Source: Megalonaias nervosa (lineage: Eukaryota > Mollusca > Bivalvia > Unionida > Unionidae). Taken from it: a DNA stretch of 64,000 bases. The translations under genes and the position numbers were made by a program. How positions within the stretch are numbered: position 1 is the stretch's first letter; every line of letters begins with the position of its first letter. Below the pieces are notes generated by a model. The model worked only from the letters and a program-made list of their open reading frames with translations. It was not told where the DNA came from and did no database searches. Below, one piece after another: positions 34,314 through 44,724 of this stretch. The stretch is taken from positions 34,566-98,565 of the forward strand of contig JAECUM010009835.1 in assembly GCA_016617855.1 (NCBI GenBank). The letters run 5' to 3'.

Positions 34314-35147
34314 GCAATGAAAATGTTTTTTTATCCATGCCTTTTTAAGTTTTTTTTTAATGTGATCAAAAAAACCGGAATCTGGACATAGTGGTTTTGT
34401 AAATAAGTACACACTTATCAAACGATAGATAGAAGAGACATGCACATTTTGTCAATTTTAATTTTTAGACAATGTAAATTATAAAAATTCAAAAAAATAC
34501 CAATTAATGTTATTTTTATAAGTATCATTATAAGTAATAAAGAAACATAACTGAATTTTCTTGTTGGGGGGGGGTCTTTTAATCTCTAAAAAAAATTAAA
34601 CTAAAAATAAAATTGGATCTGAAGTATTACTATAGAATTTTTGCACTTCAACTCTCTACAAATACAACTTGTTAAAGAACTTTTAAGTTCAAAATATTTG
34701 ATGATGCTTGCATGATTTAGTCTGCAAAATCCAATTTGATGCATTGGATTTAAGACAAATAATGACTCACATTGAGAAGGTAAAACAGCAATTTAAATGT
34801 TAATTTACATAAGGTAAAACTGTCACTTCTGAGAAAAATCATTCTGGCACTTAAATTGAAGTTTCTATCATTTTAGCTCTTCAAATGAAGTTTCTATCAT
34901 CTTTGGAACTTCAACTGTGTTTCATTTTGGCACTTCAACTGAAGTTTTAGCATGGTATAACAGCACAAACTTGTAATTTTATATAATGCAATTACAGTTA
35001 TAATTAGGATCTGAAGTGGCACAGAATACAGCATCATTACTTTTGAAGACATTCAGATATTAATCTGTCTTTGGTTTGTGGAGAAATACACATGCATACA
35101 GTTATATTCCAATAGTAGTTATAGACCATACCAAATACTTAGGCATT
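34314..35147. other. Probable 3' flank of the amidohydrolase gene
   Basis: AT-rich DNA downstream of the stop codon on the minus strand. Repeated phrases of the type CACTTCAACTGAAGTTT occur at 34850-34945. No clear AATAAA was found close to the stop codon, so the polyadenylation site is unplaced. Confidence 0.4.
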
Positions 35148-37145
35148 CTAATTATAGTCTTTGTACACTGTGCGACCCTGAAAAACAGTTTCAAAAACTT
35201 TAGTGTTGGCAATATAGTGCTCCATTTGTGGATCTAAAATATCCATATTGATGACAACAAAGTCAGCCTCCTTGCCTGCAACCAGGGAACCAACCTTGTC
35301 CTCCTGTCGCATGACATATGCTGGATTGATGGTGTAAAGTTCAAGAGCTGTCTTTACACTAATAGACTGATCACTCCATCTGTCCCGTCGCATAAGGGCA
35401 TGCTGGATTCCAATGAAAGGATTGAGCTCGCTGACATCCCAGTCACTACTGAGAGTCACAATGGCTCCAGATTCCACAAGGCTTTTGACGGGAATATTCT
35501 GGTCAGCCTTCTCCCAGCCAACCAGTTCAGCAATTTCAGATTTTGAGTCTGGAAGAGTGAAGTCACCAGCAACTTGAAAATCAGCAATCACATCTAGCTC
35601 CCGAAATCTTGGGATGTCATTTTTGCTAACCAACTCAACATGGGTAAGCCTGTGACGGGGACGTCTCAGAGGGTTCTGAGTATCATAATTCTGCTCAATA
35701 GCATTAAGTGTTTCTCGAACACCACGATCCCCAATAGTGTGGACGTGAAAATCAAAACCCTTGCCAATGTCAAAATTCTGGAGTTGGCTGATGTACTTAG
35801 CCAGACGATCTTGAGTGAAGTAATTCATCCCAATATTGGCTTCCAGCCCCTGTAAATGGAAGTTAATCTTGTATTTTTCTAAAACAGCAGCAGTTGTAGT
35901 TTGCAGCAGACCATCGGAGTAAAACTTGATTTGGCACTTCCTCAGTCTGCTGTTATGATTATTTGTATACAGTTTTTTCAACTCTTTAATTTGCTTCTGA
36001 TCATCCAGTTCTTCAGGGGAAGCCCACAGACTAAGAATGGCTCTCACATTGAACTTATCAGGTTCCTCTTGCAGCAACATTTCCCAGATTTTGTCATGTC
36101 CCCATTTCCAGAAAGATCTGGCATCACAAACTGATGTTATGCCATTCATGCTCAATGCCTCCATTCCCTTCTTCAACCCTTCATAATTGTACTGATCCAG
36201 TTCTGCATTTGGTTCCATGGCTAGTTCCATAATGGATATTCCAGCATTTTCCAAGAGAATTCCATTAGGTTCTCCATTTGAATCTTTCCAAATGATCCCT
36301 CCAGGTTCATTTAGGGTATCCCTATTGATCCCTGCTAGCTGCAATGCTTTAGAGTTTACCCAGACTGAATGTGATGTCTGCTCCATCATAATGGCGGGTT
36401 TGTTTGGAATGACTTCATCAAGAATTGCTTTTGGAGATCTGTTACTTGAGTCATTCAGATAATGTAATACTTGGTTAATAGAATGACCATGACCTAGGAC
36501 CCAGTCTGTACCAACTTGCTTGTTTGCACATCCACTGCTTTTAATTTTCTGACCAATGGTTTCCAAGTCATCATCTTCACTCAGACGGCATGTTCCACCA
36601 ACCGATGAGCTTGCCTCCAAGGGATGTGCATGGACGTCATGAATACCAGGAATGACTGTATAACCCTTAATGTCAACCCATTCATCCACACCTTCCCTGT
36701 AGTATTTTTCAGCTTCTGCATTGGTGCCAACATACTGAATCAGCTTTCCTTCCACCACCATGGCTTCCTTTGGATTAGAATTCCAGTTCACATCATTGTC
36801 AACATCCACAGTATAGATATTAGCATTTGCATATATTTTCCTCTTTGCAGTTGTTCGCAGCAATTCGTTGTCTTTAGCAGCGCCTGATTCCTTATTCAAA
36901 TGTTCCAAGGTCTCCTGGTGGGTGAGTTTATGAAGAAGAACTTTGATTTCTTCATTTTTATTCTCCTTACTGCACAGAAGATTCTTGCTAAGTAGACAGT
37001 CAAGAAAACTTCTTGAAGTTTGAACACTTTTGCCTGAGCCATCGCTATATAGGTTTGTGTATGTTTTTTTAATAGGCTTTCCCATTAACTGTCCAATATT
37101 GATATGAGTAAAAAATAATGCAAGTGAAATATGTGATAACTTCAT
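35148..37145 (-). CDS. YtcJ-type amidohydrolase (amidohydrolase family 3), intronless, secreted
   Basis: An intact 665-codon frame in one exon. Residues 1-21 form a modest signal peptide with a hydrophobic core (SLALFFTHINIGQL). Residues 22-105 are a charged region without a known motif. From about 106 the enzyme begins: a beta-rich segment (NANIYTVD ... AMVVEGKLIQYVG), then IPGIHDVHAH with metal-binding H172 and H174, K407 in IKFYSDG (position of the usual bridging lysine), H467 and H469 in FHVHTIGDRG, H502 in LTHVELV and D568 in LSSDWDVSELNPF. The closing strand is VGSLVAGKEADFVVINMDI. All expected metal-site residues are present, so an active hydrolase of C-N bonds is likely; the substrate is unknown. 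NDS and NRS at 231-237 are potential N-glycosylation sites, fitting secretion. The ATG chosen is the only one giving the signal peptide. No introns in a genome of intron-split genes suggests a retrocopy or an ancient transferred gene. Confidence 0.93.
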   Translation of the reverse strand: MKLSHISLALFFTHINIGQLMGKPIKKTYTNLYSDGSGKSVQTSRSFLDCLLSKNLLCSKENKNEEIKVLLHKLTHQETLEHLNKESGAAKDNELLRTTAKRKIYANANIYTVDVDNDVNWNSNPKEAMVVEGKLIQYVGTNAEAEKYYREGVDEWVDIKGYTVIPGIHDVHAHPLEASSSVGGTCRLSEDDDLETIGQKIKSSGCANKQVGTDWVLGHGHSINQVLHYLNDSSNRSPKAILDEVIPNKPAIMMEQTSHSVWVNSKALQLAGINRDTLNEPGGIIWKDSNGEPNGILLENAGISIMELAMEPNAELDQYNYEGLKKGMEALSMNGITSVCDARSFWKWGHDKIWEMLLQEEPDKFNVRAILSLWASPEELDDQKQIKELKKLYTNNHNSRLRKCQIKFYSDGLLQTTTAAVLEKYKINFHLQGLEANIGMNYFTQDRLAKYISQLQNFDIGKGFDFHVHTIGDRGVRETLNAIEQNYDTQNPLRRPRHRLTHVELVSKNDIPRFRELDVIADFQVAGDFTLPDSKSEIAELVGWEKADQNIPVKSLVESGAIVTLSSDWDVSELNPFIGIQHALMRRDRWSDQSISVKTALELYTINPAYVMRQEDKVGSLVAGKEADFVVINMDILDPQMEHYIANTKVFETVFQGRTVYKDYN

Positions 37146-37215
37146 CTTATTGGCATGTATGCACTGGGACTTTCATAGCTAAACACAGTAAAGCTATATC
37201 ACACCCAACTTTTTG

Positions 37216-37222
37216 TATTTAT
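37216..37222 (-). promoter_or_regulatory. TATA-like box upstream of the amidohydrolase
   Basis: On the minus strand GCATAAATACAAA lies about 71 nt upstream of the ATG, the right range for a TATA box with a short 5' leader. Inferred from position only; a 5' non-coding exon cannot be excluded. Confidence 0.35.
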
Positions 37223-37229
37223 GCAGTCT

Positions 37230-38060
37230 GTTGGGAATGTTAAAAAATCCACTTCTCCACTCAGCTGTGTCAAAATTAGTGCTGCTGTTGTATATCAAGT
37301 GTACCTATCCAAGGTAAAATATGCAGTTTTAACTACCAGTAATGTCACATGGTATGCCTGTCTTTTTAATAACCCAAGCGATCTCATATGAATTGCAAGT
37401 ATATTGAAAAAGAGCTATGTCACTTAACTGTGCTCCAATTTGATGCAGTCTCCCAAATAAAATAGGGGATACGTCGCTTGTGAAGTTGTGCTCCATTTAA
37501 TTCATGAAATACCAGACATTTATTACCATATTTATTCAAAATAATCACTAGAGAATATCTGATGGCTTACCATTTAAACAATTCACAATGCCTTTTACAC
37601 ACTGCTTGATCATTCTATTATGCATGTTTAGGTAGTAAACTTTTAAGACACCCGACTACAAAACTAGAAAATATGGTACCAATCAAAAAGTAAAGTTATC
37701 AAACTGTCAATCTGAACTACACAAAAATTTTGGAAAATGATCCATCCAAATAAATGTAAACATTTTACCCTCTGCTTTCCCTGCTCAATGACCTGAACCA
37801 CCCACTGGACTGTGACTCCAGGGTTGTAGCAAGAAATCCAGCACAAATGATGAAGATGAGTCTCAAATTTTAAACAATGGGCAAAACTAGTGTAAAAATA
37901 GTGTACATAAAAAGATTGGTCAACATGAATAATTATTCTGATCATCATTATTATACATACTAAATTTCACAGCAAGCAACTAAAAACTGCAAGAGTATGG
38001 TTCCATTCACAAAGTTTGGCTATCCACTGCACTCTTACAAAAATCAAAGGAATATATATA
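37230..38060. other. Upstream flank, no gene seen
   Basis: AT-rich sequence right of the amidohydrolase. A 94-codon minus-strand frame at 37664-37948 has no domain feature or splice support. Confidence 0.4.
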
Positions 38061-38069
38061 TTTGCACAT

Positions 38070-38560
38070 TTTAAAATGATGCCCATAAAATGTACTAAGT
38101 TTGCAGCAATCCAAGTCAATATGTCCATTTTAAAATGATGACCATAACATGTACCAAGTTTACAGCAATCCAAGTCAATATGTCCAATTTAAAATGATGA
38201 CCATAACATGTACCAAGTTTACAACAATCCAAGTCAGTACATCCATTTTAAAGAGATGACTATAACATGTACCAAGTTTCACAGCAATCTAAGTCAATAT
38301 GTCCATTTTAAAATGATGACCATGACACGTACCAAGTTTACAGCAATCCAAGTCAGTATGTCCATTTTGAAAATGATGACCATAATATGTACCAAGTTTA
38401 CAGCAATCCAAGTCAATATGTCCATTTTAAAATGATGACTATAACGTACCAAGTTTCACAGCAATCCAAGTCAATATGTCCATTTTAAAACGATGACCAA
38501 AACACCAAGTTTCACAGTGATCCAAGTCAATATGTCCATTTTTATATGATGACCATAACA
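38070..38560. repeat. Minisatellite, ~59-61-bp unit, ~8 copies
   Basis: The unit contains AAAATGATGACCATAACATG, TACCAAGTTTACAGCAATCC, AAGTCAATATGTCCATTTT. The phrase ACCAAGTTTCATAGCAATC at 39858-39880, beyond the solo LTR, is a stray copy. Confidence 0.93.
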
Positions 38561-38730
38561 ATTTGCATTCATAAGATTCTGTCTTTCAATGCAATAAGTC
38601 ACTGGAAAGAAAGGGTAATAACTCTAAAAAGAAGCAATAGGAAAGTGATTCATTGATATTGTGCATCTTCAATTAATGATCTTAACATTTACTAAGTTTT
38701 CTGCAAACCCATCAAGAGCTGCAGGAATGA

Positions 38731-38762
38731 AAAAATATATATATATATATATTCATATATAT
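38731..38762. repeat. AT microsatellite, left part
   Basis: A TA-repeat tract with one TTC interruption, ending at the solo LTR. With 39668-39730 it forms one tract split by the LTR. Confidence 0.85.
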
Positions 38763-39663
38763 TGTTACGAATATGTAATTTAATTACTTGTGTGTTAGTT
38801 TTAAATTCTTTTTTATTTTATTTTTTTGTTTCATTACATTTTATTGTAATCATAATTTTCATTGGATTTGAATCTCTTTTCCCAAAATTGGCTTGACCCG
38901 ATTAGATTATAACGGTTACTTCAGCACTGTTTTTAGCCGACCCTGGTTCGTAGATTTTGTAAACATCGAGTGGAAATGATTGGCTATTACCAAGGTCATG
39001 ATCTGCTTGCGTGATAGTTCTAATTTGTAAACAACTTTTTTTATTGAATCTTATAGTAAGATTCGTTAAGGCTTATGTGTCTATCGGCTGTGCGCTTTTA
39101 TTGCGTTGTTCCATCTGGGTGACCACATGGGCCACCATGTGATCTAAAATTGGGGTTTTAATACTCATTCTCAGAGTTTTTTATTCAGTCATATCTTTAT
39201 ACCTTGAGGGTACAAGGTGTTTCTATTGTTGATGTCAGATTGTTTTTGAAGTTTATCTGTTTTGGGGATTTAATAATTTATTCTCTAGAAGACTAAACAA
39301 GTGTACTTTTTTATAAAATGTTCTGGGATAAAGAAATTCAGTGGAAATTTATTCTGGAATTCTGAATGGAAACATAAACTGTGATTCAATCAAGGATCTA
39401 TTCCCAACAGTATAACAACCTCATCTGATGTCATCGCCTCCATATTGGAACGTTGAGATTCAAACCTGGATTCAATTAGAACTGTTTAGTGATAGGACTT
39501 ATATTTTTCAATTCTAGGATTAATGTTTGGATTATATTCACAAACCATAAGTCCTATTTCATATTTTTACATTGTTTTCTACGGAAATAAATTATTGTGT
39601 TAAATTTACAAAGCCTGTTGGCTTCACTCTTTTCTTTTGTTACTTTTGTACAAGCCTACATGT

Positions 39664-39667
<4 letters not shown>
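38763..39667. mobile_element. Solo LTR (905 bp), Gypsy-like
   Basis: It starts TGTTACGAATATG and ends CATGTAACA, a TG..CA structure with a 6-bp perfect inverted end (TGTTAC/GTAACA). ATAT on both sides fits a 4-bp target duplication, although the surrounding TA repeat makes this weak evidence. Near the right end ACGGAAATAAATTATTGTG gives a polyadenylation-type AATAAA, as expected for a plus-strand LTR. There is no second LTR, primer-binding site or gag-pol frame nearby, so the element has been reduced to one LTR. A long MITE is the alternative, but the TG..CA ends and the AATAAA favour an LTR. Confidence 0.65.

Positions 39668-39730
<63 letters not shown>
39668..39730. repeat. (TA)n microsatellite, right part
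   Basis: About 62 bp of pure TA directly after the solo LTR. Confidence 0.95.
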
Positions 39731-39736
<6 letters not shown>

Positions 39737-39880
39737 CTGTACTAATAAGACTGTCATTCAATGCATAAAGTCAGAACTGGGAATAACACTAATAAAAACT
39801 GCAAGACCAACATAACTTGTTCATATGTGCATCCTCAGGTGATGATTATATAACACTACCAAGTTTCATAGCAATCAATC

Positions 39881-40012
39881 AACAAGAGTCCCTTGAAGGG
39901 AATAATGCTCTCAGACCAAATAAATTTTCCAGGGGTCCAAGATAAGACAGTTTCTTCTTTTCAACTGCTGAGTATTGCAACGATCTCTCATATTCTTGAG
40001 AAATTCCTGCAG
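39881..40012. repeat. Dispersed repeat with ACAAGAGTCCCTT motif, copy 2
   Basis: AACAAGAGTCCCTTGAAGGG, then AACTGCTGAGT, then CATATTCTTGAGAA follows the same order of motifs as 12555-12690. Confidence 0.55.
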
Positions 40013-40109
40013 ACCATATTTGTTAACAAAATATTCTTACCTCTCAAAGTTACATTATATACACACCTTGTCTTTAACTGTACTGAATATAGGCACTAGC
40101 TGGGCATGC

Positions 40110-40315
40110 ATGTCCAACTCCAATTGGGTGGTTGGTTGGTTGTCTGGTTTCAATGGCACTCTTCATGATTTAATGACTATATTGTATAGAGGAAATGGGA
40201 GCAGACTGCCTTTCCTAAAAACACACTGAGGAAGCTAACCTGGCAAGGTATCAAAACCAAAACCCTTGGATTACAACTCCAATATTCTACCAACTGAGCT
40301 ACTCTGGTTCCCTGA
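40110..40315 (-). mobile_element. SINE with tRNA-Thr-like head
   Basis: On the minus strand the head reads AGTAGCTCAGTTGGTAGAAT (A box), an anticodon arm TTGGAGTTGTAATCCAA with loop anticodon TGT, and a degraded B box GGTTTTGATACC. The downstream sequence continues to a (GGTT)n-like end at about 40125 instead of closing an acceptor stem, so this is a SINE or a decayed tRNA-related sequence, not a functional tRNA. Confidence 0.6.
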
Positions 40316-41447
40316 ATTCCAGACAGAGCTGATAGGTCACTCAAACCTTGACCTTCTAATCTCAAAAGCAATATCTCTCTTCGTTTTCTCAGGGCAAACA
40401 ATTCATGAAGCTTGTTGAAAACAGGATGTGTAGAACAAGTTATCTTGAAACCATTATTTCCTTCTGTGCATTAATGTGACCTTGACCTTTGAACAAATTA
40501 GAAAAGTAGTTTCCATTAAAAATGTGTCATTAATGATAAATTAAGCATTTTTTTCATCAACCACGTTTTCTTATGCCAAAACATACATAAACAAACCTTC
40601 AGTAATGTAAGCACAGAACTGAAAAAGTATACAAGTGAGTAAGAATCTCTTTGAGTAAAGTTTACAGTTACCATGGTGAAAATTCAATATCCTCCAACTG
40701 TAATTTGAAAAATGAAAAGTAAAAGTTAGTTTTCTCAAAATGTCAGACAAGTGTTTGTTATTGTGGTTAACTCATTTGTGTGGTACCAATTTTTGTGAAA
40801 TTTGTGGTGTCTCCAAACCAAGAATTTAATATGCCAATGAAAAATGAGCCTCATAAAGCACCCTACCCTGCACCTCCCATTTTCTTCCTGATAAAATCTT
40901 AGCAGTAACTAGGCTGATTCAGGTGACAAGTCAACTTCATTACTGCAATTTCAGTATGTATTTATGCAGCATATACTGGTTTCCATGGTTCATATAACCT
41001 TGAAAAATCTTTTGAAGGGTTACCTTGAAAACTCATTGAAATTACAAATTTGATTTCATCCTTTACATGTCCATGCATTTTTTAAGAACTACTTCAAATT
41101 TCCCAAATTCCTTGAATATATCTTATGGAACAGTAAAAATGAGCCAAATATAGAACTTGTTTAATTCAGGATATTTGCTATTTACATATTTACCCAAATA
41201 AACTGAATATAGAAATAAATAATTAAAAAAAATTGGATAAAACTGACTGGATCAAATGACACATGTCATGGGTAGCAACCAGATGGTGAGCAGTTAGTTC
41301 TGTTTTCCCTTTTATATTTTGGGTATATTTATTCAGTGATAAAATAACTTTGAAAAAGTCCAATTTTCATAAGAACTATACTCCTTGAAAACTTTTGGAA
41401 GTCCCTATAATAAACTCCTTAAAAAGTCCTTAAAAATATACTCTGCA

Positions 41448-41516
41448 GGACTCACAGAACTGCAACTCTTGGATTATGAATCCAACGTTTTATCAACTGA
41501 GCTACACTGACTCAAG
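41448..41516 (-). pseudogene. tRNA-Met-like head (SINE or tRNA pseudogene)
   Basis: On the minus strand GTAGCTCAGTTGATAAAAC supplies an A box, TTGGATTCATAATCCAA an anticodon arm with CAT, and GAGTTGCAGTTC a poor B box. Acceptor-stem pairing is not evident. I read it as a tRNA-derived head or pseudogene. Confidence 0.5.
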
Positions 41517-42000
41517 CAAACTTTGGAAGAGGCAAATCCGTGAATTTAAGTACCCACAAAAATGTCTTTTTTAAATACAAACCACAAAAACAGATACCCC
41601 AAAGATAACTGAAACCACAGAACATAACATATACATAACAATACTCTCATTCAAAGCCTGCAACCAGCAAAAAACTGTTGAATCTCTAATATGATTTTTC
41701 TACAAGTGAGCTCTTGTGTTTAAGATAAAAAAAAAACATGTTATGCTTAAAATTTTGCCACCTTTTTTACATGTCTACATGGTAATCCACCATACCAATC
41801 TATTGACCTTTTGGCACAACATATGCACAGTTTCTCTGATATTGATCAGTCTGTCAAAGTGTCATTGATCCAATTCCCAAGAAGACGTATTCATGTTATT
41901 TATATTTACAGTGTATCGTACGATGTCAAAACTTGACTTATTTCAACAAGTAACTAGCAGCTTAAAAGGAGAGTTTGACAAAAGAAATGAGAATTATATA

Positions 42001-42226
42001 GGTTGTTGTTGTTTTGGAGTTTAATGCCACTTTTCATCATATGATAGGCTAAACACAGCGGTCAACAATATTGAAGGACAAAGAACCGGGGAAAACCCCA
42101 GCAAGAACTACCAGCCCACGAGAAGCTACTGGCACCTTGGCCAAGCCTAAGACTCGAATCCACATGGACAGAAGTGAGATGGTAGTGTCAATAAAGGCAA
42201 ACAATTTAGACTATTTGGTCACCCAA
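42001..42226 (-). mobile_element. V-type SINE, degraded copy
   Basis: TTGTTGTTGTTTTGGAGTTT at the left is the (AAC)n tail on the minus strand; ACGAGAAGCTACTGGCA and GACTCGAATCCACATGG are core and B-box regions. Many substitutions and a poor tRNA head mark it as old. Flanking AATTATA and AATTACA may be a decayed target duplication. Confidence 0.8.
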
Positions 42227-42355
42227 ATTACAAGTCAGGTTGAATCTAATATATTACTAAAGTAGAACAGCAGAACATAACAATGTCACCATGGACAAAA
42301 GTCAAGAGAGCAATGGAATGACAGAATACATACATTCTGATAGAAGGATAGGACT

Positions 42356-42357
<2 letters not shown>

Positions 42358-42447
<90 letters not shown>

Positions 42448-42666
42448 TTTGGATTTTTAACGTAGCTTTAACAATTTTTCAGTCTTATAGCCATGATGTC
42501 TGCAGCGTGGCAGTATACAATGATGACTAGCACTGGGACATCATGCTGCAGACATGTAGCATGATGTCCCACCCAGTCGCATTTTCCTGACAACAGGCCG
42601 ACCAGTCCTAACACTAACCTCTTAATGCTAACGCCAAGTGAGGCAGCTGTTAGGACCATTTTTGTA
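42358..42666 (-). mobile_element. (AC)n-tailed SINE, 5'-truncated, long GT tail
   Basis: The plus strand begins with about 88 bp of pure TG (the (AC)n tail) followed by the shared core, and stops at CATTTTTGTAAG before the tRNA head. An imperfect 16-bp target duplication with one mismatch (AGAAGGATAGGACTGA against AGAAGGAAAGGACTGA) lies at 42342-42357 and 42667-42682, so truncation happened at insertion. Confidence 0.88.
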
Positions 42667-42969
42667 AGAAGGAAAGGACTGAAGGGAGAAACATATACAC
42701 AAAAAATTAAAGGAACAATAGAATATGTACATTAATTCCTAAGGGGATGACAGAACAGGCATGCAAGCAGTTATTGTTTTAGACTCAAAGGATTAATTTT
42801 TGATGTAATAGTGTCTGAGGTCAATTTAGTGGGATTATTTTAGGGTGTCTGAATATTTACGTTTTATACCTCCTGGTGAACATAAATAAAGAAGCAGCAT
42901 TATCAGCAATTTAGTTATTTGCACCTGAGTCTTATATAAACGTTTAATTGGATGATTCAGTGTAATGCA

Positions 42970-43035
42970 GTGTCAGGTATTACTTTTATTCAGCTGTCAG
43001 GTATTCCTTTTATTAAGCTGTCAGGTATTCCTTTT
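42970..43035. repeat. Short tandem repeat, ~27 bp, 3 copies
   Basis: GTCAGGTATTCCTTTTATTA then AGCT appears three times with small changes. Confidence 0.75.
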
Positions 43036-43282
43036 ACTTGTTCAATTCTTCACTAATTTTGGTATTCAAATTCACAGATTATAATTTTTAAATGGATGTT
43101 AAAAGCTGAGAAAAAAAGTTATTATATGAAAATATATTCATCATATTTATTTCCTCATCAATGTCTTGTCTAATACATCTGTCTCTCCCTCTGTCTCTTG
43201 CTCTCAATGTTTAAATGTCCTCATTTGAATCAGTTATTACATGGGTGATGTTAGAATTAAGGTCATTTGCTTTTCATTACAG

Positions 43283-43408
43283 AAATGTGTTTATGATATG
43301 AATTACTTGCACTCTATCAGACATTTGGCAAAGAGGTGGAGATTACAGCTGTACTCTTACTTCCAAATGCAAGAAGTTAAAGCACAGATTTTAGACTCCA
43401 GCTACTAA
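43283..43408 (+). CDS. Candidate terminal coding exon, unknown protein
   Basis: A strong acceptor, TTTGCTTTTCATTACAG|, is followed by 41 codons and a stop. The peptide contains YDMNYLHSIRHLAKRWRLQL, rich in Arg/His/Trp and unlike the AT-driven background. No upstream partner exon was found and I recognise no family, so this remains a candidate. Confidence 0.3.
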   Translation, partial: KCVYDMNYLHSIRHLAKRWRLQLYSYFQMQEVKAQILDSSY

Positions 43409-43409
43409 G

Positions 43410-44567
43410 TTAAATTAAGCAATTGAAAGCGGTCTCATCATCAAAGGAAATTTCAGCAACCTGTAATACAAAACATGAAAATTATTGACTTTGCCTTATA
43501 CATACCTTTTCAAATACCAAGTAGGGAGATTGAATGAAAAAATAGGGAGATTGGGACCTAAAGTCGGTTTTTACACAGCATTTTTTAAGCACCAGTTTCA
43601 ATAAATATTGCCTGAACTTCTGGGTCCAATATGCATGAAATTCTCAAAGAAGGTGCCAGGGGCACCTGCAGAAACGTTTAGTGGAAGAGGGCAAATGTGT
43701 AGTGGTCAGCCATTAAATTTTAAGGATGTTGCCTAGCTCATGTGGCTAAACTGCACAATCGCTAAAGGTTAGACTTAAGTACACAAGCAATGAAGCCAGT
43801 GTGACTAATTAACAGTTAATCCTTGTCATTGCATTGATCTTGTGAAAAGGACTGTCCCTCCAACATACTTCAATCAAATAATGTTCTACAGTGTGTGTAT
43901 ATGTAAGTACCATCAAGTGATTGGCAAATAACAATGCCATATAAACAATGTCCTATTTTGTTGTAACTTACGATGCCTATGACTTCATTTTAGTACTTCA
44001 AACCTGCAGTCACAAGTTACTGTACATGTGGCAACTGTTGTTCCCACATTTTATATCCCACCTTATTTCCTTAGGGTCAGCTCAAAAGGCATGTACCACT
44101 GTTTACTAAATAAATATTTATTCTGAATTAGTTCTTTTGGGGAACATATAGTGCAATGTATATTGTTTTCATTCCTTCTTTTAATTCAGTCATGGTAATT
44201 AAAGTAATGACAGGTGTTAACTGGTGTAAGTTTCTTTGGTGGGAATGGAGATACTAGTTTGCTTGTAGGGAAAATACACAGCATTCGGTTATCATTCATC
44301 AGATTGAAACTAATTGGTGACAATTTTATTGTTGTGGTTTATTTTTTAACTATTGTACTGTTGTAGGGGTTAAAAAAGTTCTGAAATTTACATGAATAAT
44401 ATTTAAACTTAACATTATATATACTGAAAAAAATCACTTTTTTATAGGGTGATACTATTTTTTCGGAGAAATGAAAATCGACAGACATAATGTAATAATC
44501 AGGAGTTCTCTGCAAAAAATCAGGAGATATTATGAGATCAGGAGGTAGGTGTGGAATGACCCCAAAA
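43410..44567. other. No gene seen
   Basis: AT-rich DNA up to the segmental duplication. An acceptor-like TTATTTCCTTAG| at 44064-44075 leads into a short frame and AATAAATA, which could be a terminal exon but is too weak to call. Confidence 0.35.
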
Positions 44568-44724
44568 TATATTTTGCAGAGGAAGAACATGGGATTAAAA
44601 ATCACCAACCCATGGGAATCTACTGGCATGCTTTCTTGCATATTCATGCTGGCCTAGCCAAGGCTTGAACAAAGGTGAGATGTCAATGATCGGTAAAGAC
44701 AAATGGCTTAGACCACTTGGCCCA
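44568..44724 (-). mobile_element. V-type SINE fragment at duplication border
   Basis: It contains CTACTGGCATGCTTTCTTGC and the decayed head CTTAGACCACTTGGCCCA. The tail part seen in the other copy at 49683 is missing here. Confidence 0.7.

Noticed and set aside
35640..36887. Four plus-strand frames of 71-87 codons
   Set aside because: Shadows of the amidohydrolase coding strand in antisense.
40238..40315. Functional tRNA-Thr gene
   Set aside because: B box is degraded and no acceptor stem forms; sequence continues like a SINE body.
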